From NCBI RefSeq assembly GCF_021295395.1, contig NZ_JAIWOU010000001.1, positions 2,434,501 through 2,498,500 of the forward strand: a stretch of DNA of 64,000 nt, given 5' to 3'. Below, in pieces: positions 45,791-56,990 of this stretch; within the stretch, counting starts at the first letter, position 1, and every line of letters starts with the position of its first letter. The notes under the pieces were generated by a model. The model had not been told where the DNA came from, did no database searches, and worked only from the letters and a program-made list of their open reading frames with translations. The position numbers and the translations under genes are program-made. The stretch comes from Komagataeibacter sp. FNDCR2 (GTDB taxonomy: Bacteria > Pseudomonadota > Alphaproteobacteria > Acetobacterales > Acetobacteraceae).

Positions 45791-47197
45791 ATGAACTGGG
45801 CGGCCCCGGCCCGCTATAGCGGCCTGCATGGCTTCCATCGCTACTGGGGCAAGAAGCCGCTGGAGCCGTTGCGCCATCTTGTCACGCTTCTCAGCCAGCC
45901 GGGCGATCTCGTGGCCGATCCCTTCATGGGAACGGGCGCGATCGCGGGGGACGTGGTGCGCGGGGGCAGGCGCTTCGCCGGGGCCGATCTCAATCCACTG
46001 GCGGTCCAGTTGGCCCGTTTCCTGGCCGAACCGGGGGATGCGGCCACCACCGGCGCGGCCCTTGCCCATATGGAACGCACGCAGCGCCCGGAAATAGAGC
46101 GGACCTATCGCACGGCGGATGGGCGTATCGCCACCCACATCCTGTGGAACGGTACGGACATCGAGGCCGTGTGGCGCCGCCCCGCAAGCGGGCGGCTGCG
46201 CGAATCCCGCCCCCCGCAGGCGGCCGATCATGCCAGCGCGGCCCGGCACGCGGCCTATTATCCCCATGGCTGGCGGCGGCTGGGCCTGTATGACAATGGC
46301 CGGATCAACGCGGCCGCGGGGCTGGACTGGCCCGACCTGTTCACCGGCCGCGCGCTGCGCAATATCGACATGCTGCTGGGCGCGATCCGGCGGGTGGAGG
46401 ACACGGTGCTGCGCCGTGCGCTGGAACTCACGCTTACGGCGGGGGTGGGCCAGATGTCGCGCATGGTGTGCGCGCTGACGCGGCAGGGGCGCGTCGATCC
46501 GGGAAGCTGGACCATGGGCTACTGGCGTCCCGCGCGGCATTTCGAATGTAATGTCTGGAATGGCTTCGCCCTGCGCGCGGCCCGGCTGATGCGCGCGCTC
46601 AGGGGGGTACGGCCCGGCGCGGCCCCGGTCGTGGATCTGGCGCGCCTGCTGGCGCATACGGCCCCCGCCGCGACGCTGGCCTGCATGGATGGCGGGGATT
46701 TCGTGGCGGCGCTGCCCGCGCGTGGCGTGCAGCTTGTCCTGACCGACCCGCCGCATGGTGACCGCGTGCCCTATCTGGAGCTGAGCGAGATGTGGAACGC
46801 CATGCTGGGGCTGGATGTGGCGATGGCGCGTGAAATCGTGGTGTCCAACGCGCGCGGGCGCGACAAGGGCACGGCGGCCTATGACCGTGCGCTGTCCGCC
46901 ATCATGGCCGGATGCGCCGCAAGGATCCGGCCCGGTGGCTTTGTGGTGAGCATGTTCAATTCGGCCCGGCGTGGTGACTGGAGCGGTCTCGCCGCCACGG
47001 GCGGGCAGCCGGGCATGGTGCTTCTGGGCAGTATGCCGCTGGCCTATTCCGCGCGTTCCCTTGCGCAGGACCTGCGGTCCGGCGCGCTGCGGGGCGACCA
47101 TGTGGTGGTCCATGCCCGCCTGCCGGTCGATCCCGCCCGCCACGCGGCGCTACGCGCCCTGCCCGGCTGGCGGGAGGACGCGCCGCCGGGCATGTAG
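45791..47197 (+). CDS. Orphan DNA methylase-like protein with DPPH motif
   Basis: 468 residues. The N-terminal HRYWGKKPLEPLRHLV and DPFMGTG (residues 44-49) form the SAM-binding motif I of N4/N6-amino methyltransferases. The catalytic motif IV is DPPH (Asp319-His322) in TDPPHGDRVPYLELSEMW, where DPPY is usual; the context of VPYLEL after it matches large DUF1156-type methylases. Order I then IV with ~270 residues between suggests an alpha-type arrangement. There is no restriction enzyme next to it. It follows the COG2509 gene at 9 bp. It might modify DNA or RNA; the target is unknown. Confidence 0.75.
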   Translation: MNWAAPARYSGLHGFHRYWGKKPLEPLRHLVTLLSQPGDLVADPFMGTGAIAGDVVRGGRRFAGADLNPLAVQLARFLAEPGDAATTGAALAHMERTQRPEIERTYRTADGRIATHILWNGTDIEAVWRRPASGRLRESRPPQAADHASAARHAAYYPHGWRRLGLYDNGRINAAAGLDWPDLFTGRALRNIDMLLGAIRRVEDTVLRRALELTLTAGVGQMSRMVCALTRQGRVDPGSWTMGYWRPARHFECNVWNGFALRAARLMRALRGVRPGAAPVVDLARLLAHTAPAATLACMDGGDFVAALPARGVQLVLTDPPHGDRVPYLELSEMWNAMLGLDVAMAREIVVSNARGRDKGTAAYDRALSAIMAGCAARIRPGGFVVSMFNSARRGDWSGLAATGGQPGMVLLGSMPLAYSARSLAQDLRSGALRGDHVVVHARLPVDPARHAALRALPGWREDAPPGM

Positions 47198-47204
47198 CGG
47201 GCAC

Positions 47205-49472
47205 CTACAGGAAGGAAACGGGGTCGATATCCACATCGATCCGCGCGCCGCGTTCGGGCCTGACACGGCCCAGCCATTCCCGTACGATCGGCTGCACCGC
47301 GATATTGCGCCGCGCGCGCAGCAGCAGCCGGTGGCGGTGCCGCCCGCGCAATATGGCCAGCGGGGCGGGGGCGGGGCCAAGCACCTGCACGCCGTCCAGG
47401 CGCGGGGCGTCCCGGCCCAGCGCGCGCGCGGTCAGCTCGGCCGCTTCCGGCGTGTCGGCGCTGACGATCAGGGCCACCAGCCTGCCATAGGGCGGCCAGA
47501 AACCGGGGCGGCGCTGTTCGGCCTCCTGCTGCATGAAACTGTCGAAATCACCCGATACCAGCGCCTGCATGACCGGGTGGTCGGGCACGTAGCTTTGCAG
47601 AAGCACGCGGCCCGGCGCTTCGGCCCGGCCCGCCCGGCCCGCCACCTGATGCAGGAGCTGCACCGTGCGTTCCGACGCCCGCAGGTCGCCCCCCCCCAGC
47701 CCGAGATCCGCATCCACGATTCCCACCAGCGTCAGGTGGGGGAAGTGCCAGCCCTTGGCCACGATCTGCGTGCCGATCACAAGGTCGATCTCACGGCGGG
47801 CGATGCGCTCGACCGCGGCGGCGGTGGCGGCGGGGCCGCTCAGCGTATCGCTGGCCATGACCAGTATCCGCGCATCGGGAAAGGTGGCGCGCGCTTCCTC
47901 CGTTATCCGCTCCACGCCGGGGCCGATGGGGGTCAGGCTGTCGGTATCGGCGCATTTGGGGCAGGTCTGGGGAATGGGCTCGTCATAGCCGCAGTGGTGA
48001 CAGGTCAGGATATGGCGCGCGCGGTGTTCGACCAGCCACGCGGTGCAGTTGGGGCACTGCATGCGGTGGCCGCAGGTGCGGCACAGCGTCAGCGGCGCGT
48101 AGCCCCGGCGGTTGAGGAACAGCATCGCCTGTTCGCCGCGCCCGATGGCGTCATTGATCGCGCCCGTCAGCACCGGCGAAAGGAACAGCCCGCGCTCCGG
48201 CGGGTCGGCGCGCATGTCCAGCGTGCGCACTTCGGGCATGGTGGCGTTGCCGTGGCGGGCGTTGAGCCGCAGGTGGCGGTAACGCCCCGCGCCGACATTG
48301 GCCAGACTTTCCAGGCTGGGCGTGGCCGAGACCAGGATAACCGGCGCACGGCTCATGCGCGCGCGGACCACGGCCATGTCGCGGGCGTGATAGGTTACGC
48401 CGTCTTCCTGCTTGAAGGCGGTTTCGTGTTCCTCATCCACGATGATCAGGCCAAGCTGGTCAAAGGGCAGGAACAGCGCCGAACGCGCGCCCACCACCAC
48501 GCGCGCCGTGCCGTCGGCCACCGCCCGCCATGTCACCCGGCGCAGGCGCGCGCCAAGGTCGGAATGCCACAGGGCGGGCTCCGCGCCAAAGCGGCGGGCG
48601 AAGCGGCCGGTCCACTGGGCGGACAGCGCGATTTCAGGCAGCAGGACCAGCGCCTGCCTGCCTGTTTCCAGGCATGCGGCAATGGCCTCCATGTAGATCT
48701 CGGTCTTGCCGGAGCCGGTCACGCCTTCCAGCAGGGTGATGGAAAATCCTTTCTCCGCCACACGGTCGCGCAGTTCACCCGCCACCTGCGCCTGTTCGCC
48801 TTCCAGCCGTGGGGGGCAGTGCGCCGGGTCGGGTGGGGCGAAGGGCGGCGGGGCGGGGATGTCCACGGCCTCAAGCGCGCCCGCCTGCGCCAGTCCCCGG
48901 ATCACGGCGGCGCCGACCCCGGCCCGGCGCGCCAGTTCCGCCGTGGGCAGGGGCGGGGGAGAGGCCGCGATGTCCAGCACCTTCTGGCGGGCGGGCGTAA
49001 GCCGTAGCCCGGCGGGCTGCGCATGGGCGCCCCGCCACCCGCTGGCGGGACGGGGCAGCGGGGCCAGCGCATTGGCGCGCAGCGCCATGGCCAGCACCAT
49101 GCCGGGCGGGGACAGGGTATAGGCGGCCACCCAGTCCACGAACTGGCGCAACTGCGCGGGCAGCGGCGGCAGATCGGCGCGCGCGGTCACGGGCTTGAGG
49201 CGGCTGGCGGCGACTTCCTTCTGGGGCGGGGGCATGAATTCGGGCGGCAGGTGGGGGGCTTCATCCCATATCACGCCGGTTTCCGTGCGGCGGCCCAGCG
49301 GCACGGTGACAATATCCCCCGGCCCCGCATCGGCCAGCCGGGGGGGCAGGAGGTAGTCGAGCGGCCCGGCGAAGGGCAGTGTGAGCATGACCCGCACCCG
49401 CCGCCCGGTGGGGGTGGGTAGCAGCTCTGCCTGCGAAGGATTGCGATGCGGCATGTGTTTTTCTACCGTCAT
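47205..49472 (-). CDS. priA: Primosomal replication restart helicase PriA
   Basis: 755 residues from ATG 49472; ATG 49454 is an alternative and more upstream codons look spurious. An N-terminal DNA-binding domain is followed by the helicase: Walker A GVTGSGKTEIY, DEEH in IIVDEEHETAFKQ, and motif VI QVAGRAGRAEAPGRV. The zinc region contains eight cysteines (CRTCGHRMQCPNC ... CHHCGY ... CPKC). PriA reloads the replisome at stalled forks. It is convergent with the methylase gene (7 bp) and divergent from xerC. Confidence 0.96.
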   Translation of the reverse strand: MTVEKHMPHRNPSQAELLPTPTGRRVRVMLTLPFAGPLDYLLPPRLADAGPGDIVTVPLGRRTETGVIWDEAPHLPPEFMPPPQKEVAASRLKPVTARADLPPLPAQLRQFVDWVAAYTLSPPGMVLAMALRANALAPLPRPASGWRGAHAQPAGLRLTPARQKVLDIAASPPPLPTAELARRAGVGAAVIRGLAQAGALEAVDIPAPPPFAPPDPAHCPPRLEGEQAQVAGELRDRVAEKGFSITLLEGVTGSGKTEIYMEAIAACLETGRQALVLLPEIALSAQWTGRFARRFGAEPALWHSDLGARLRRVTWRAVADGTARVVVGARSALFLPFDQLGLIIVDEEHETAFKQEDGVTYHARDMAVVRARMSRAPVILVSATPSLESLANVGAGRYRHLRLNARHGNATMPEVRTLDMRADPPERGLFLSPVLTGAINDAIGRGEQAMLFLNRRGYAPLTLCRTCGHRMQCPNCTAWLVEHRARHILTCHHCGYDEPIPQTCPKCADTDSLTPIGPGVERITEEARATFPDARILVMASDTLSGPAATAAAVERIARREIDLVIGTQIVAKGWHFPHLTLVGIVDADLGLGGGDLRASERTVQLLHQVAGRAGRAEAPGRVLLQSYVPDHPVMQALVSGDFDSFMQQEAEQRRPGFWPPYGRLVALIVSADTPEAAELTARALGRDAPRLDGVQVLGPAPAPLAILRGRHRHRLLLRARRNIAVQPIVREWLGRVRPERGARIDVDIDPVSFL

Positions 49473-49528
49473 CCACCGCCCGTGTCTTGTCCATCGGTCA
49501 TGCGGGGCGACACGAAAGGACGGACGGC

Positions 49529-50506
49529 ATGATGGCGGGCGGGGCACGGGATGCGTTTTTGCAGTGGATGGAGACCGAACGCCGGGCCTCCCCCCTGACA
49601 CTTACGGCCTATCGGGGGGATCTGGACCGTTTCCTGTCGTTTCTGGCGGGTCATCTGGGTGGTGAGCCGGATCTGGGCGCGCTGGCCGGCCTGTCGCTGG
49701 CCGACCTGCGGGCGTGGCTGGCGCATGAACACGGCGCGGCCCTGACCGCGCGCCGCCCCACCACGCAGGATCGCGCGGCGCGCACGCGCGCGCGGCGGGT
49801 CTCGGCGCTGCGTTCGTTCTTCCGTTATCTGGCGCGCCATCACGGCGTGGACAACCCGGCGCCCGCCCTTCTGGCCACGCCGCGCACCCGCCGCCCGCTG
49901 CCCCGCCCGCTGCCCGGCGCACAGGCCTGCGATGTGCCCGAAGGCGTGGCCGACCTGGCCCACACGCCGATGGCGCAATTGCGTGACGCGGCGCTGTTCA
50001 TGCTGCTTTATGGCTGCGGGCTGCGTATTTCCGAGGCCCTGGCGCTGGATGTGCGCGATCTCGATCAGGCGGCGGCGCTGGGGGATGCGACGGCGGGCGA
50101 TGGCGTCATGCGTATCCGGGGCAAGGGCGGCAAGGAACGCATGGTGCCGGTTCTGCCGCAGGTGATGCAGGGCCTGCGGCGCTGGTGTCGCGCCCATCCG
50201 CTTCCGCAGCCTGACGCGCCGCTGTTCGTGGGTGTGCGCGGGGGCCGCCTCCAGGCCGGGATCGCCCAGCGCGCCATGCGCGCATGGCGGCACATGGCCG
50301 GGCTGCCCGACCATGCAACCCCGCACGCGCTGCGGCATTCATTCGCCACCCATCTGATGGAGGGCGGGGCCGACCTGCGTGTGATACAGGACCTGCTGGG
50401 CCATGCCAGCCTGTCCACCACGCAGCGTTACACCCTTACGGACGAGGCCCGCCTGATGGATGTCTGGACACGCGCCCATCCCCATGCCACCGATACGGCC
50501 AGTTGA
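49529..50506 (+). CDS. xerC: Tyrosine recombinase XerC/XerD-like
   Basis: 325 residues from ATG 49529. The SAM-like N-terminal domain (LTLTAYRGDLDRFLSFL) and the catalytic domain with Arg in CGLRISEALALD, Lys in KGGKERMVP, HALRHSFATHL (His-x-x-Arg), GHASLSTTQRY with the nucleophile Tyr. XerC and XerD resolve chromosome dimers at dif. It has no phage-like neighbours, and its place beside priA is typical of a chromosomal xerC; XerD is possible. No dif site was seen in the window. Confidence 0.9.
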   Translation: MMAGGARDAFLQWMETERRASPLTLTAYRGDLDRFLSFLAGHLGGEPDLGALAGLSLADLRAWLAHEHGAALTARRPTTQDRAARTRARRVSALRSFFRYLARHHGVDNPAPALLATPRTRRPLPRPLPGAQACDVPEGVADLAHTPMAQLRDAALFMLLYGCGLRISEALALDVRDLDQAAALGDATAGDGVMRIRGKGGKERMVPVLPQVMQGLRRWCRAHPLPQPDAPLFVGVRGGRLQAGIAQRAMRAWRHMAGLPDHATPHALRHSFATHLMEGGADLRVIQDLLGHASLSTTQRYTLTDEARLMDVWTRAHPHATDTAS

Positions 50507-51474
<968 letters not shown>

Positions 51475-51475
<1 letters not shown>

Positions 51476-52428
51476 TGGCAGGCGCGCGTACCCGCCTTGC
51501 GGCCTGCCTGCTGGGTGCGGCCATGGCCTGCGGCCTGTCGGGAGGGACCGCCCGGGCGCAGGATGTCGCGCGCCTGTGCAACCATGAACGCGTGGCCCAG
51601 GTGCCGCTGCGCGATGACGGGGGGTATCTGTCCATTGTCATCAGCATCGCGGGGTATGAACTGAGCGCTCTGGTCGATACGGGTTCGGATGGCGGGCTGC
51701 TGACACCGGACATGGTGGGCTACCTGCGCCTGCGGCTGGACCCCGACCATGAAACCATCGTCCACGGCACGGGCGGGGTGGCGCAGGCCACGCCCAACGC
51801 CATCGTGCCGGACCTGCGGGTTGGCGGCGTGGATTTTGGCGCGCGGTCCGTGCCGGTGGGGGAACTGCCGGGCAAGCCCATGATCCGCCCCCCCGTGGCG
51901 GGGCTGCTGGGCGGGGATATCCTGTCGCGCTTCGATCTGGACATGGATGTGCCCGGCGGCACGCTGACATTGTGGAACATCCGGCACGGGGCCCTGGCCT
52001 GCGCGCCGCCGCCGGTATGGGACGGGCCGTATGAAACCCTGCCCCTGACCCGGCAGGACAACCGCTTCCTGCTACAGGTCGGGCTGGATGGCAGGCCGGT
52101 CACGGCGCTGCTGGACAGCGGGGCGCGTTCACGCATCGTCTCGCCAGAGGTCGTCCATCGCGCCGGTGTCAGCCAGTCGCGGCTGGAGCGCGATCCCGGC
52201 GGGGTGACGGCAAGCGTGGACGGGCATCAGGACATCTATCACTGGCACCGTTTCGACAGTCTCCAGGTGGGTCATGAACTGGAGCGCAACGTCACGCTGA
52301 CCGTGGCGCCACTGCGTGAACACCTGGAAATGCTGCTGGGGTCGGACTGGTTCGCCAGCCACCGCGTATGGATATCCTACGCCACCAACCAGGCCTTCGT
52401 CCGCCCCGCGCGGCGGCCGGGCGGGTAA
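51475..52428 (+). CDS. Secreted aspartyl protease-like protein with two DTG/DSG lobes
   Basis: 317 residues from GTG 51475, whose first base is the last base of the pip stop. A signal peptide ends near ARAQD. Two retropepsin-like lobes are seen: LSALVDTGSDGGLLTP (residues ~60-75) and VTALLDSGARSRIVS (residues ~205-220). In pepsins each lobe gives one catalytic Asp; the second here is DSG, a common variant. It probably acts in the periplasm. Substrate is unknown; the second lobe could be regulatory. Confidence 0.85.
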
Positions 52429-52492
52429 GGGCGCGTACCGGCCGGAACATTCAGGAACTGGGGGCGGTCCGTCAGGCCGGACCGCCGGCTGG

Positions 52493-52999
52493 TCAGCCTT
52501 TCAGCTTTGTATTGCACTGGCTGTAATAGCCGCCGCCATGCTGGATCCAGCGCAGCCCGCCATTGGCGTTGGTGGCTTTGTTGGCGTTGTACTGATCCAG
52601 GCAGGTGTGCATGCGGGCCTTGCCCGCCGATTCCTTGGCGTATCTGGCGGCAATGGCGTCCGGCATCACGGCGGTGGTGGATGTGGCGCCCGTCAGGGCG
52701 GGCGCGGGATGGGGCGCGGGTGTCGCGGCCACGGGTGCGGGGCTGGCGGCGGCATGTTCCCCGGCCGCCGGTGCTGCTGGTGCCGCGGGGGCGGCGGTGG
52801 TTCCGGTCGTGGCCCCGGTATCGCACTGGGCGGCCTTGAACGCCTTGTAGGTCTGGCCGTTCAGCGTGCCCGCCGTCCGGGCCGCCGTGAATTTCTCGTG
52901 GCATGCCTTGGCGGTTTCGCGCGCCTGCCCCGCCCCGGCGGACAGGGCGAGCGCCAGCATGCCCATGCCTGCGATCGTGAAACGCGATGATATCGCCAT
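52493..52999 (-). CDS. Small secreted Cys-containing protein
   Basis: 168 residues. A signal peptide (cut near GQARE) precedes ETAKACHEKFTAARTAGTL and a Cys 24 residues later, then a Pro/Ala-rich linker (residues ~70-115), and a C-terminal unit with MHTCLDQYNANKA and YYSQCN. The two Cys pairs probably form disulfides in the periplasm. Similar proteins occur in other acetic acid bacteria as I recall, without known function. It lies 41 bp after glnB on the same strand and could be co-transcribed. Confidence 0.75.
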   Translation of the reverse strand: MAISSRFTIAGMGMLALALSAGAGQARETAKACHEKFTAARTAGTLNGQTYKAFKAAQCDTGATTGTTAAPAAPAAPAAGEHAAASPAPVAATPAPHPAPALTGATSTTAVMPDAIAARYAKESAGKARMHTCLDQYNANKATNANGGLRWIQHGGGYYSQCNTKLKG

Positions 53000-53040
53000 A
53001 TGTATGATCCGTCCTGAAATGAGAGAGGGAAATGCCGTGT

Positions 53041-53448
<408 letters not shown>

Positions 53449-53516
53449 CTATACGCCGATTGGGTGATGCATGTCATCCGCCTTCGTATGCGCGGTATGG
53501 TAAGCGCGCTTGTGCG

Positions 53517-53568
53517 CTCCCCGCCGGGGGGAGTAAATCCCATGGGCTTGCCGCCCCGCCGGCGGGGC
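53517..53568. other. Two GC-rich hairpins between glnB and the UbiH-like gene
   Basis: CTCCCC(5 nt)GGGGAG at 53517-53533 and the perfect 16-bp palindrome GCCCCGCCGGCGGGGC at 53553-53568 lie 17-68 bp before the UbiH-like start. They could fold in its 5' UTR or be protein sites. No known riboswitch consensus matched. Confidence 0.3.
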
Positions 53569-53584
53569 CAGAACAGGAAACGAA

Positions 53585-54817
53585 ATGACCGCGAACACGA
53601 CCCCCAGCACCGCGCCCGAGGCCCTAGAGGCGGATGTCTGCATTGTCGGCGCCGGGCCGGTCGGGGTGACGCTTGCCTGCCGCCTGGCCCAGCATGGCAT
53701 GAAAATCGCCATTATCGACCGCGCGGACCTGCCGCCCCTGGAACGCCCCGGCTTTGATGGGCGGGCCTATGCCATAAGTGCTGGTTCGCGCCACCTGCTG
53801 GAGGATGCGGGCATCTGGGCCCATCTGCCCATGCAAGCGTGCGATATCCGCGAAATCCGCGTGACCGATGGCCGCCCCGGCCGCCCGCCCTCGCGCCTGT
53901 TCCTGGAATTCGGACCGGAGGACGCGGATGAGCCTTTCGGCGCGATGATCGAGGCGCGCGCCCTGCGTGTCGCCCTGAACGCGGCGCTGTACGCCACGCC
54001 GGGCGTGCGGGTTTTCGCCCCCGATGAGGCCCGCGTGACCCGCCATGCCGATGGCGCGGTGATCCACACCGCCAGCGGGCGGGTGATCAACGCCCGGCTC
54101 GTCATCGCGGCGGAGGGGCGGCGCAGCCCGCTGCGCGAGCAGGCCCGCATTCCCGTAACCCGCCTGCCCTACAACCAGTGCGGGATCATATGCGCCGTGG
54201 CCCATGAACGCCCGCATGAAGGGCGGGCGCTGGAACATTTCCTGCCCGCCGGTCCGTTCGCGCAGCTTCCCATGGCCCCCACCCCGGATTATCCCAACCT
54301 GTCCGCCGTGGTCTGGACCGAGAGCGAGAAGGTGGCCTACCGGCAGGCCGAGCTGCCGCACGAAGCCTTCGCCCATGAAATCCGCCGCCGCATGGGGGAT
54401 GACTGGCTGGGTGCGCTCACGCCCGTGGGGCGGCGGTGGGTCTATCCGCTTTCAGCGCAGTATGCGCAGCGTTATGTTGATACGCGGCTGGCGCTGGTGG
54501 GGGATTCGGCCCACGGGATGCATCCCATCGCGGGGCAGGGGCTTAACCTGGGTTTTCGGGATATCATGGCGCTGGTCGATATCCTGGGTGACGTGCATGC
54601 CCGTGGCGGGGATGTGGGCGCGCCCGACGTGCTGCGGGCCTATCAGGCGCGCTGCCGGCCCGCCAACCTGCTGATGCTGGCGGCGACCGACATGCTCGAA
54701 CGCGTGTTCGGCAACGACAACCCCGTGCTGCGGGTGGCACGCGATGTGGGGCTGGCGGCGATAAATCGCATAACGCCGCTGCGTCGCGGCTTTGCCCGGC
54801 AGGCCATGGGGTTGTAA
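53585..54817 (+). CDS. UbiH/Coq6 family FAD-dependent ubiquinone hydroxylase
   Basis: 410 residues. FAD-binding Rossmann motif in VCIVGAGPVGVTLACRLAQHG, the DG motif region VIAAEGRRSPLREQA, and GDSAHGMHPIAGQGLNLGFRD, diagnostic of the UbiH/F/I/L family. It hydroxylates the ring during ubiquinone synthesis, needed for the aerobic oxidative lifestyle. Which ring carbon it acts on cannot be told from sequence. It starts 205 bp from glnB, with two hairpins in the leader. Confidence 0.9.
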   Translation: MTANTTPSTAPEALEADVCIVGAGPVGVTLACRLAQHGMKIAIIDRADLPPLERPGFDGRAYAISAGSRHLLEDAGIWAHLPMQACDIREIRVTDGRPGRPPSRLFLEFGPEDADEPFGAMIEARALRVALNAALYATPGVRVFAPDEARVTRHADGAVIHTASGRVINARLVIAAEGRRSPLREQARIPVTRLPYNQCGIICAVAHERPHEGRALEHFLPAGPFAQLPMAPTPDYPNLSAVVWTESEKVAYRQAELPHEAFAHEIRRRMGDDWLGALTPVGRRWVYPLSAQYAQRYVDTRLALVGDSAHGMHPIAGQGLNLGFRDIMALVDILGDVHARGGDVGAPDVLRAYQARCRPANLLMLAATDMLERVFGNDNPVLRVARDVGLAAINRITPLRRGFARQAMGL

Positions 54818-54870
54818 CCTGCGCGCGGATACACACGCTAACAAGGCCGCATGGCCGGAACGGAACCGTC

Positions 54871-55734
54871 ATGTCTCACAAGCAGTCTGCTGCCATTCCC
54901 GCGAACCGGCGCGTAAAGGCCGCCCGCCCGTCAACCCTGGGTCCGGTTGACCCGGTCAGGCTGTGGGAAGAAATCGTGGATGGCGCATGCGGCTGCTGCG
55001 ACCCGCTGGTCAAGGGACTGCTGGCCACGGGCATCCGCAACCATTCGTCCTTTCGCGGCGCGCTCGCCGCCCTGATCGGGCGCAAGCTGGGCGACCGTTC
55101 GGTGGCGGATGACGCGCTGGCCGAACTGGTGATGGAAGTGTTCGAGGCCGACCCCGACATCGTGCGCGCGGCGGCGGCCGATCTGGTCGCCATACGCGAA
55201 CGCGACCCGGCCACGGCGGATTACGTGACGCCCTTCCTGTTCTTCAAGGGCTACCACGCCGTGCAGGGGCACCGCGTGGCCCACTGGCTGTGGCATAACC
55301 GGCGCGGCTATCTCGCGCTGCACCTGCAAAGCCGCTGCTCCGAACTGTTCGCGGTCGATATCCATCCCGCCGCCCGGCTGGGGCGGCGCATCCTGCTCGA
55401 TCATGGCACCGGCATCGTCATTGGCGAGACTTCGGTGCTCGAGGATGACGTCTCGCTGCTACAGGGCGTGACCCTTGGCGGCACGGGCAAGAACATCGGC
55501 AACCGCCACCCCAAGGTGCGCCGTGGCGTGCTGATCGGGGCGGGGGCCAAGATTCTGGGTAATATCGAGATCGGGGAAGGGGCCAAGGTCGGCGCCGGAT
55601 CCATTGTTCTGGAATCCGTGCCCCCCTATACCACCGTTGTCGGCAACCCGGCGCGCGTGGTGGGCACGCGACATTCCAGCCTGCCCGCCTTCACCATGGA
55701 CCAGACCCTGCCCCCGATTGATTACATCATCTGA
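54871..55734 (+). CDS. cysE: Serine O-acetyltransferase
   Basis: 287 residues. The N-terminal helical domain (RLWEEIVDGACGCCDPLVKGLL) precedes the left-handed beta-helix hexapeptide domain with DIHPAARLGRRILLDHGTGIVIGET, the DHGTG and His residues of the active site, and GGTGKNIGNRHPKV. It acetylates serine for cysteine synthesis, the sulfur source for the desulfurases in this window. Stop and next ATG share a base (TGATG). Confidence 0.96.
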   Translation: MSHKQSAAIPANRRVKAARPSTLGPVDPVRLWEEIVDGACGCCDPLVKGLLATGIRNHSSFRGALAALIGRKLGDRSVADDALAELVMEVFEADPDIVRAAAADLVAIRERDPATADYVTPFLFFKGYHAVQGHRVAHWLWHNRRGYLALHLQSRCSELFAVDIHPAARLGRRILLDHGTGIVIGETSVLEDDVSLLQGVTLGGTGKNIGNRHPKVRRGVLIGAGAKILGNIEIGEGAKVGAGSIVLESVPPYTTVVGNPARVVGTRHSSLPAFTMDQTLPPIDYII

Positions 55735-56990
55735 TGATCGAATTCGTTTCCAGACCACATGTTGCCGTTATTGGTGGCGGCCCCGCGGGGCTGGCGGCGG
55801 CCGAGATCCTGTCCGCGCGGGGCTGTGCCGTCAGCGTGGCCGAACAGATGCCCACCATGGGCCGCAAGCTGCTCATGGCCGGGCGCGGCGGCCTCAACCT
55901 GACCCATTCCGAAACGGCCGATCTGTTCGCCGCGCGCTACGGCGCGGCGCGCCCGATGATGGAAACCGCGCTGTCCGCCTTTTCCCCGCGCGACATGGTG
56001 GAATGGGCGCAGGGGCTGGGGCAGGCCTGCTTTACCGGCAGCAGTGGCCGCGTCTTTCCCCGTGCGATGAAGGCGTCCCCCCTGCTGCGCGCGTGGCTTG
56101 CCCGGCTTGCGGGGCGCGGCGTGCGGCTGCTGACCCGTCACCGCTGGGACGGATGGGAAGAAGACGGCAGGCTGCGCGTGTCCGGCCCCGGTGGCAGCGT
56201 GTGCTGGCGGGTTGACGCCACCGTGCTGGCGCTGGGGGGCGCAAGCTGGGCGCGGCTGGGGTCCAATGGCGTATGGCGTGAACGGCTGCTGGCCTCGGGC
56301 ATTGACGTCACACCCTTCGCCCCCGCCAATTGCGGGTTCGTGGCGGGATGGGGCGAAGGCTTTCGCGCGCGTTTCGCGGGCACGCCCCTGCGTGGCATCG
56401 CGGTTACGCTGGAAGATGGGGAATCGGTGCGCGGCGAGGCGATGGTGACGGATGCGGGAATCGAGGGTGGGGCGATCTACGCCCTGTCCGCCGCCATCCG
56501 CGAACGGATTGCCCGCACGGGGCGCGCGCGGATCCTGCTCGACCTGCGTCCATCACTTGGTGAAGCGGAAATCACGACCCGTATCGCCCGCGTCCGCTCG
56601 CGGGAGAGCCTGTCGAACACATTGCGCAAGGGGCTGCGACTTGCCCCCGTCGCCGCCGCCCTGCTGCGTGAAGGGGCGGGAGGGTCCCCGCCACGCGATC
56701 CGGCGGCCCTGGCCCGGCTGGTCAAGGCGGTGCCGGTGGAACTGCATGCGCCCGCCGCGCTGGATCGCGCCATTTCGGTGGCGGGGGGAATCGCGTGGTC
56801 GGCGCTGGACCGCAATTTCATGCTGCGTGCGCTGCCCGGCGTTTTCGCGGCGGGTGAGATGCTGGACTGGGAGGCCCCGACAGGCGGTTTCCTGCTGCAG
56901 GGCTGCATGGCGACGGGCCGCATGGCGGGCGAAGGCGCGTGGGAGTGGTTGCGGGACTCGCGGCATGGACTGTATCCCTCAGCGCCATGA
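55734..56990 (+). CDS. HI0933/TIGR03862-type flavoprotein
   Basis: 418 residues. FAD motif VAVIGGGPAGLAAAEILSARG, then MGRKLLMAGRGGLNLTHSE, a family hallmark, and C-terminal FAAGEMLDWEAPTGGFLLQGCMATG. Members are NAD(P)/FAD-dependent oxidoreductases of unknown substrate. It overlaps cysE by one base and the HerA-like gene by 4 bp, forming a three-gene unit. Confidence 0.92.
   Translation: MIEFVSRPHVAVIGGGPAGLAAAEILSARGCAVSVAEQMPTMGRKLLMAGRGGLNLTHSETADLFAARYGAARPMMETALSAFSPRDMVEWAQGLGQACFTGSSGRVFPRAMKASPLLRAWLARLAGRGVRLLTRHRWDGWEEDGRLRVSGPGGSVCWRVDATVLALGGASWARLGSNGVWRERLLASGIDVTPFAPANCGFVAGWGEGFRARFAGTPLRGIAVTLEDGESVRGEAMVTDAGIEGGAIYALSAAIRERIARTGRARILLDLRPSLGEAEITTRIARVRSRESLSNTLRKGLRLAPVAAALLREGAGGSPPRDPAALARLVKAVPVELHAPAALDRAISVAGGIAWSALDRNFMLRALPGVFAAGEMLDWEAPTGGFLLQGCMATGRMAGEGAWEWLRDSRHGLYPSAP

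Noticed and set aside
44531-47143. A very long antisense open frame (about 870 codons) opposite the COG2509 and methylase genes
   Set aside because: It is a by-product of high GC and codon phase; composition is rich in His, Gln, Arg and Gly with no domains, and the plus-strand genes fully explain the sequence.
49529-50506. XerC-like recombinase as an integrase of an integrative element
   Set aside because: Neighbours are housekeeping genes, there is no att-like repeat, and the only tRNA is far away and carries its own intron.
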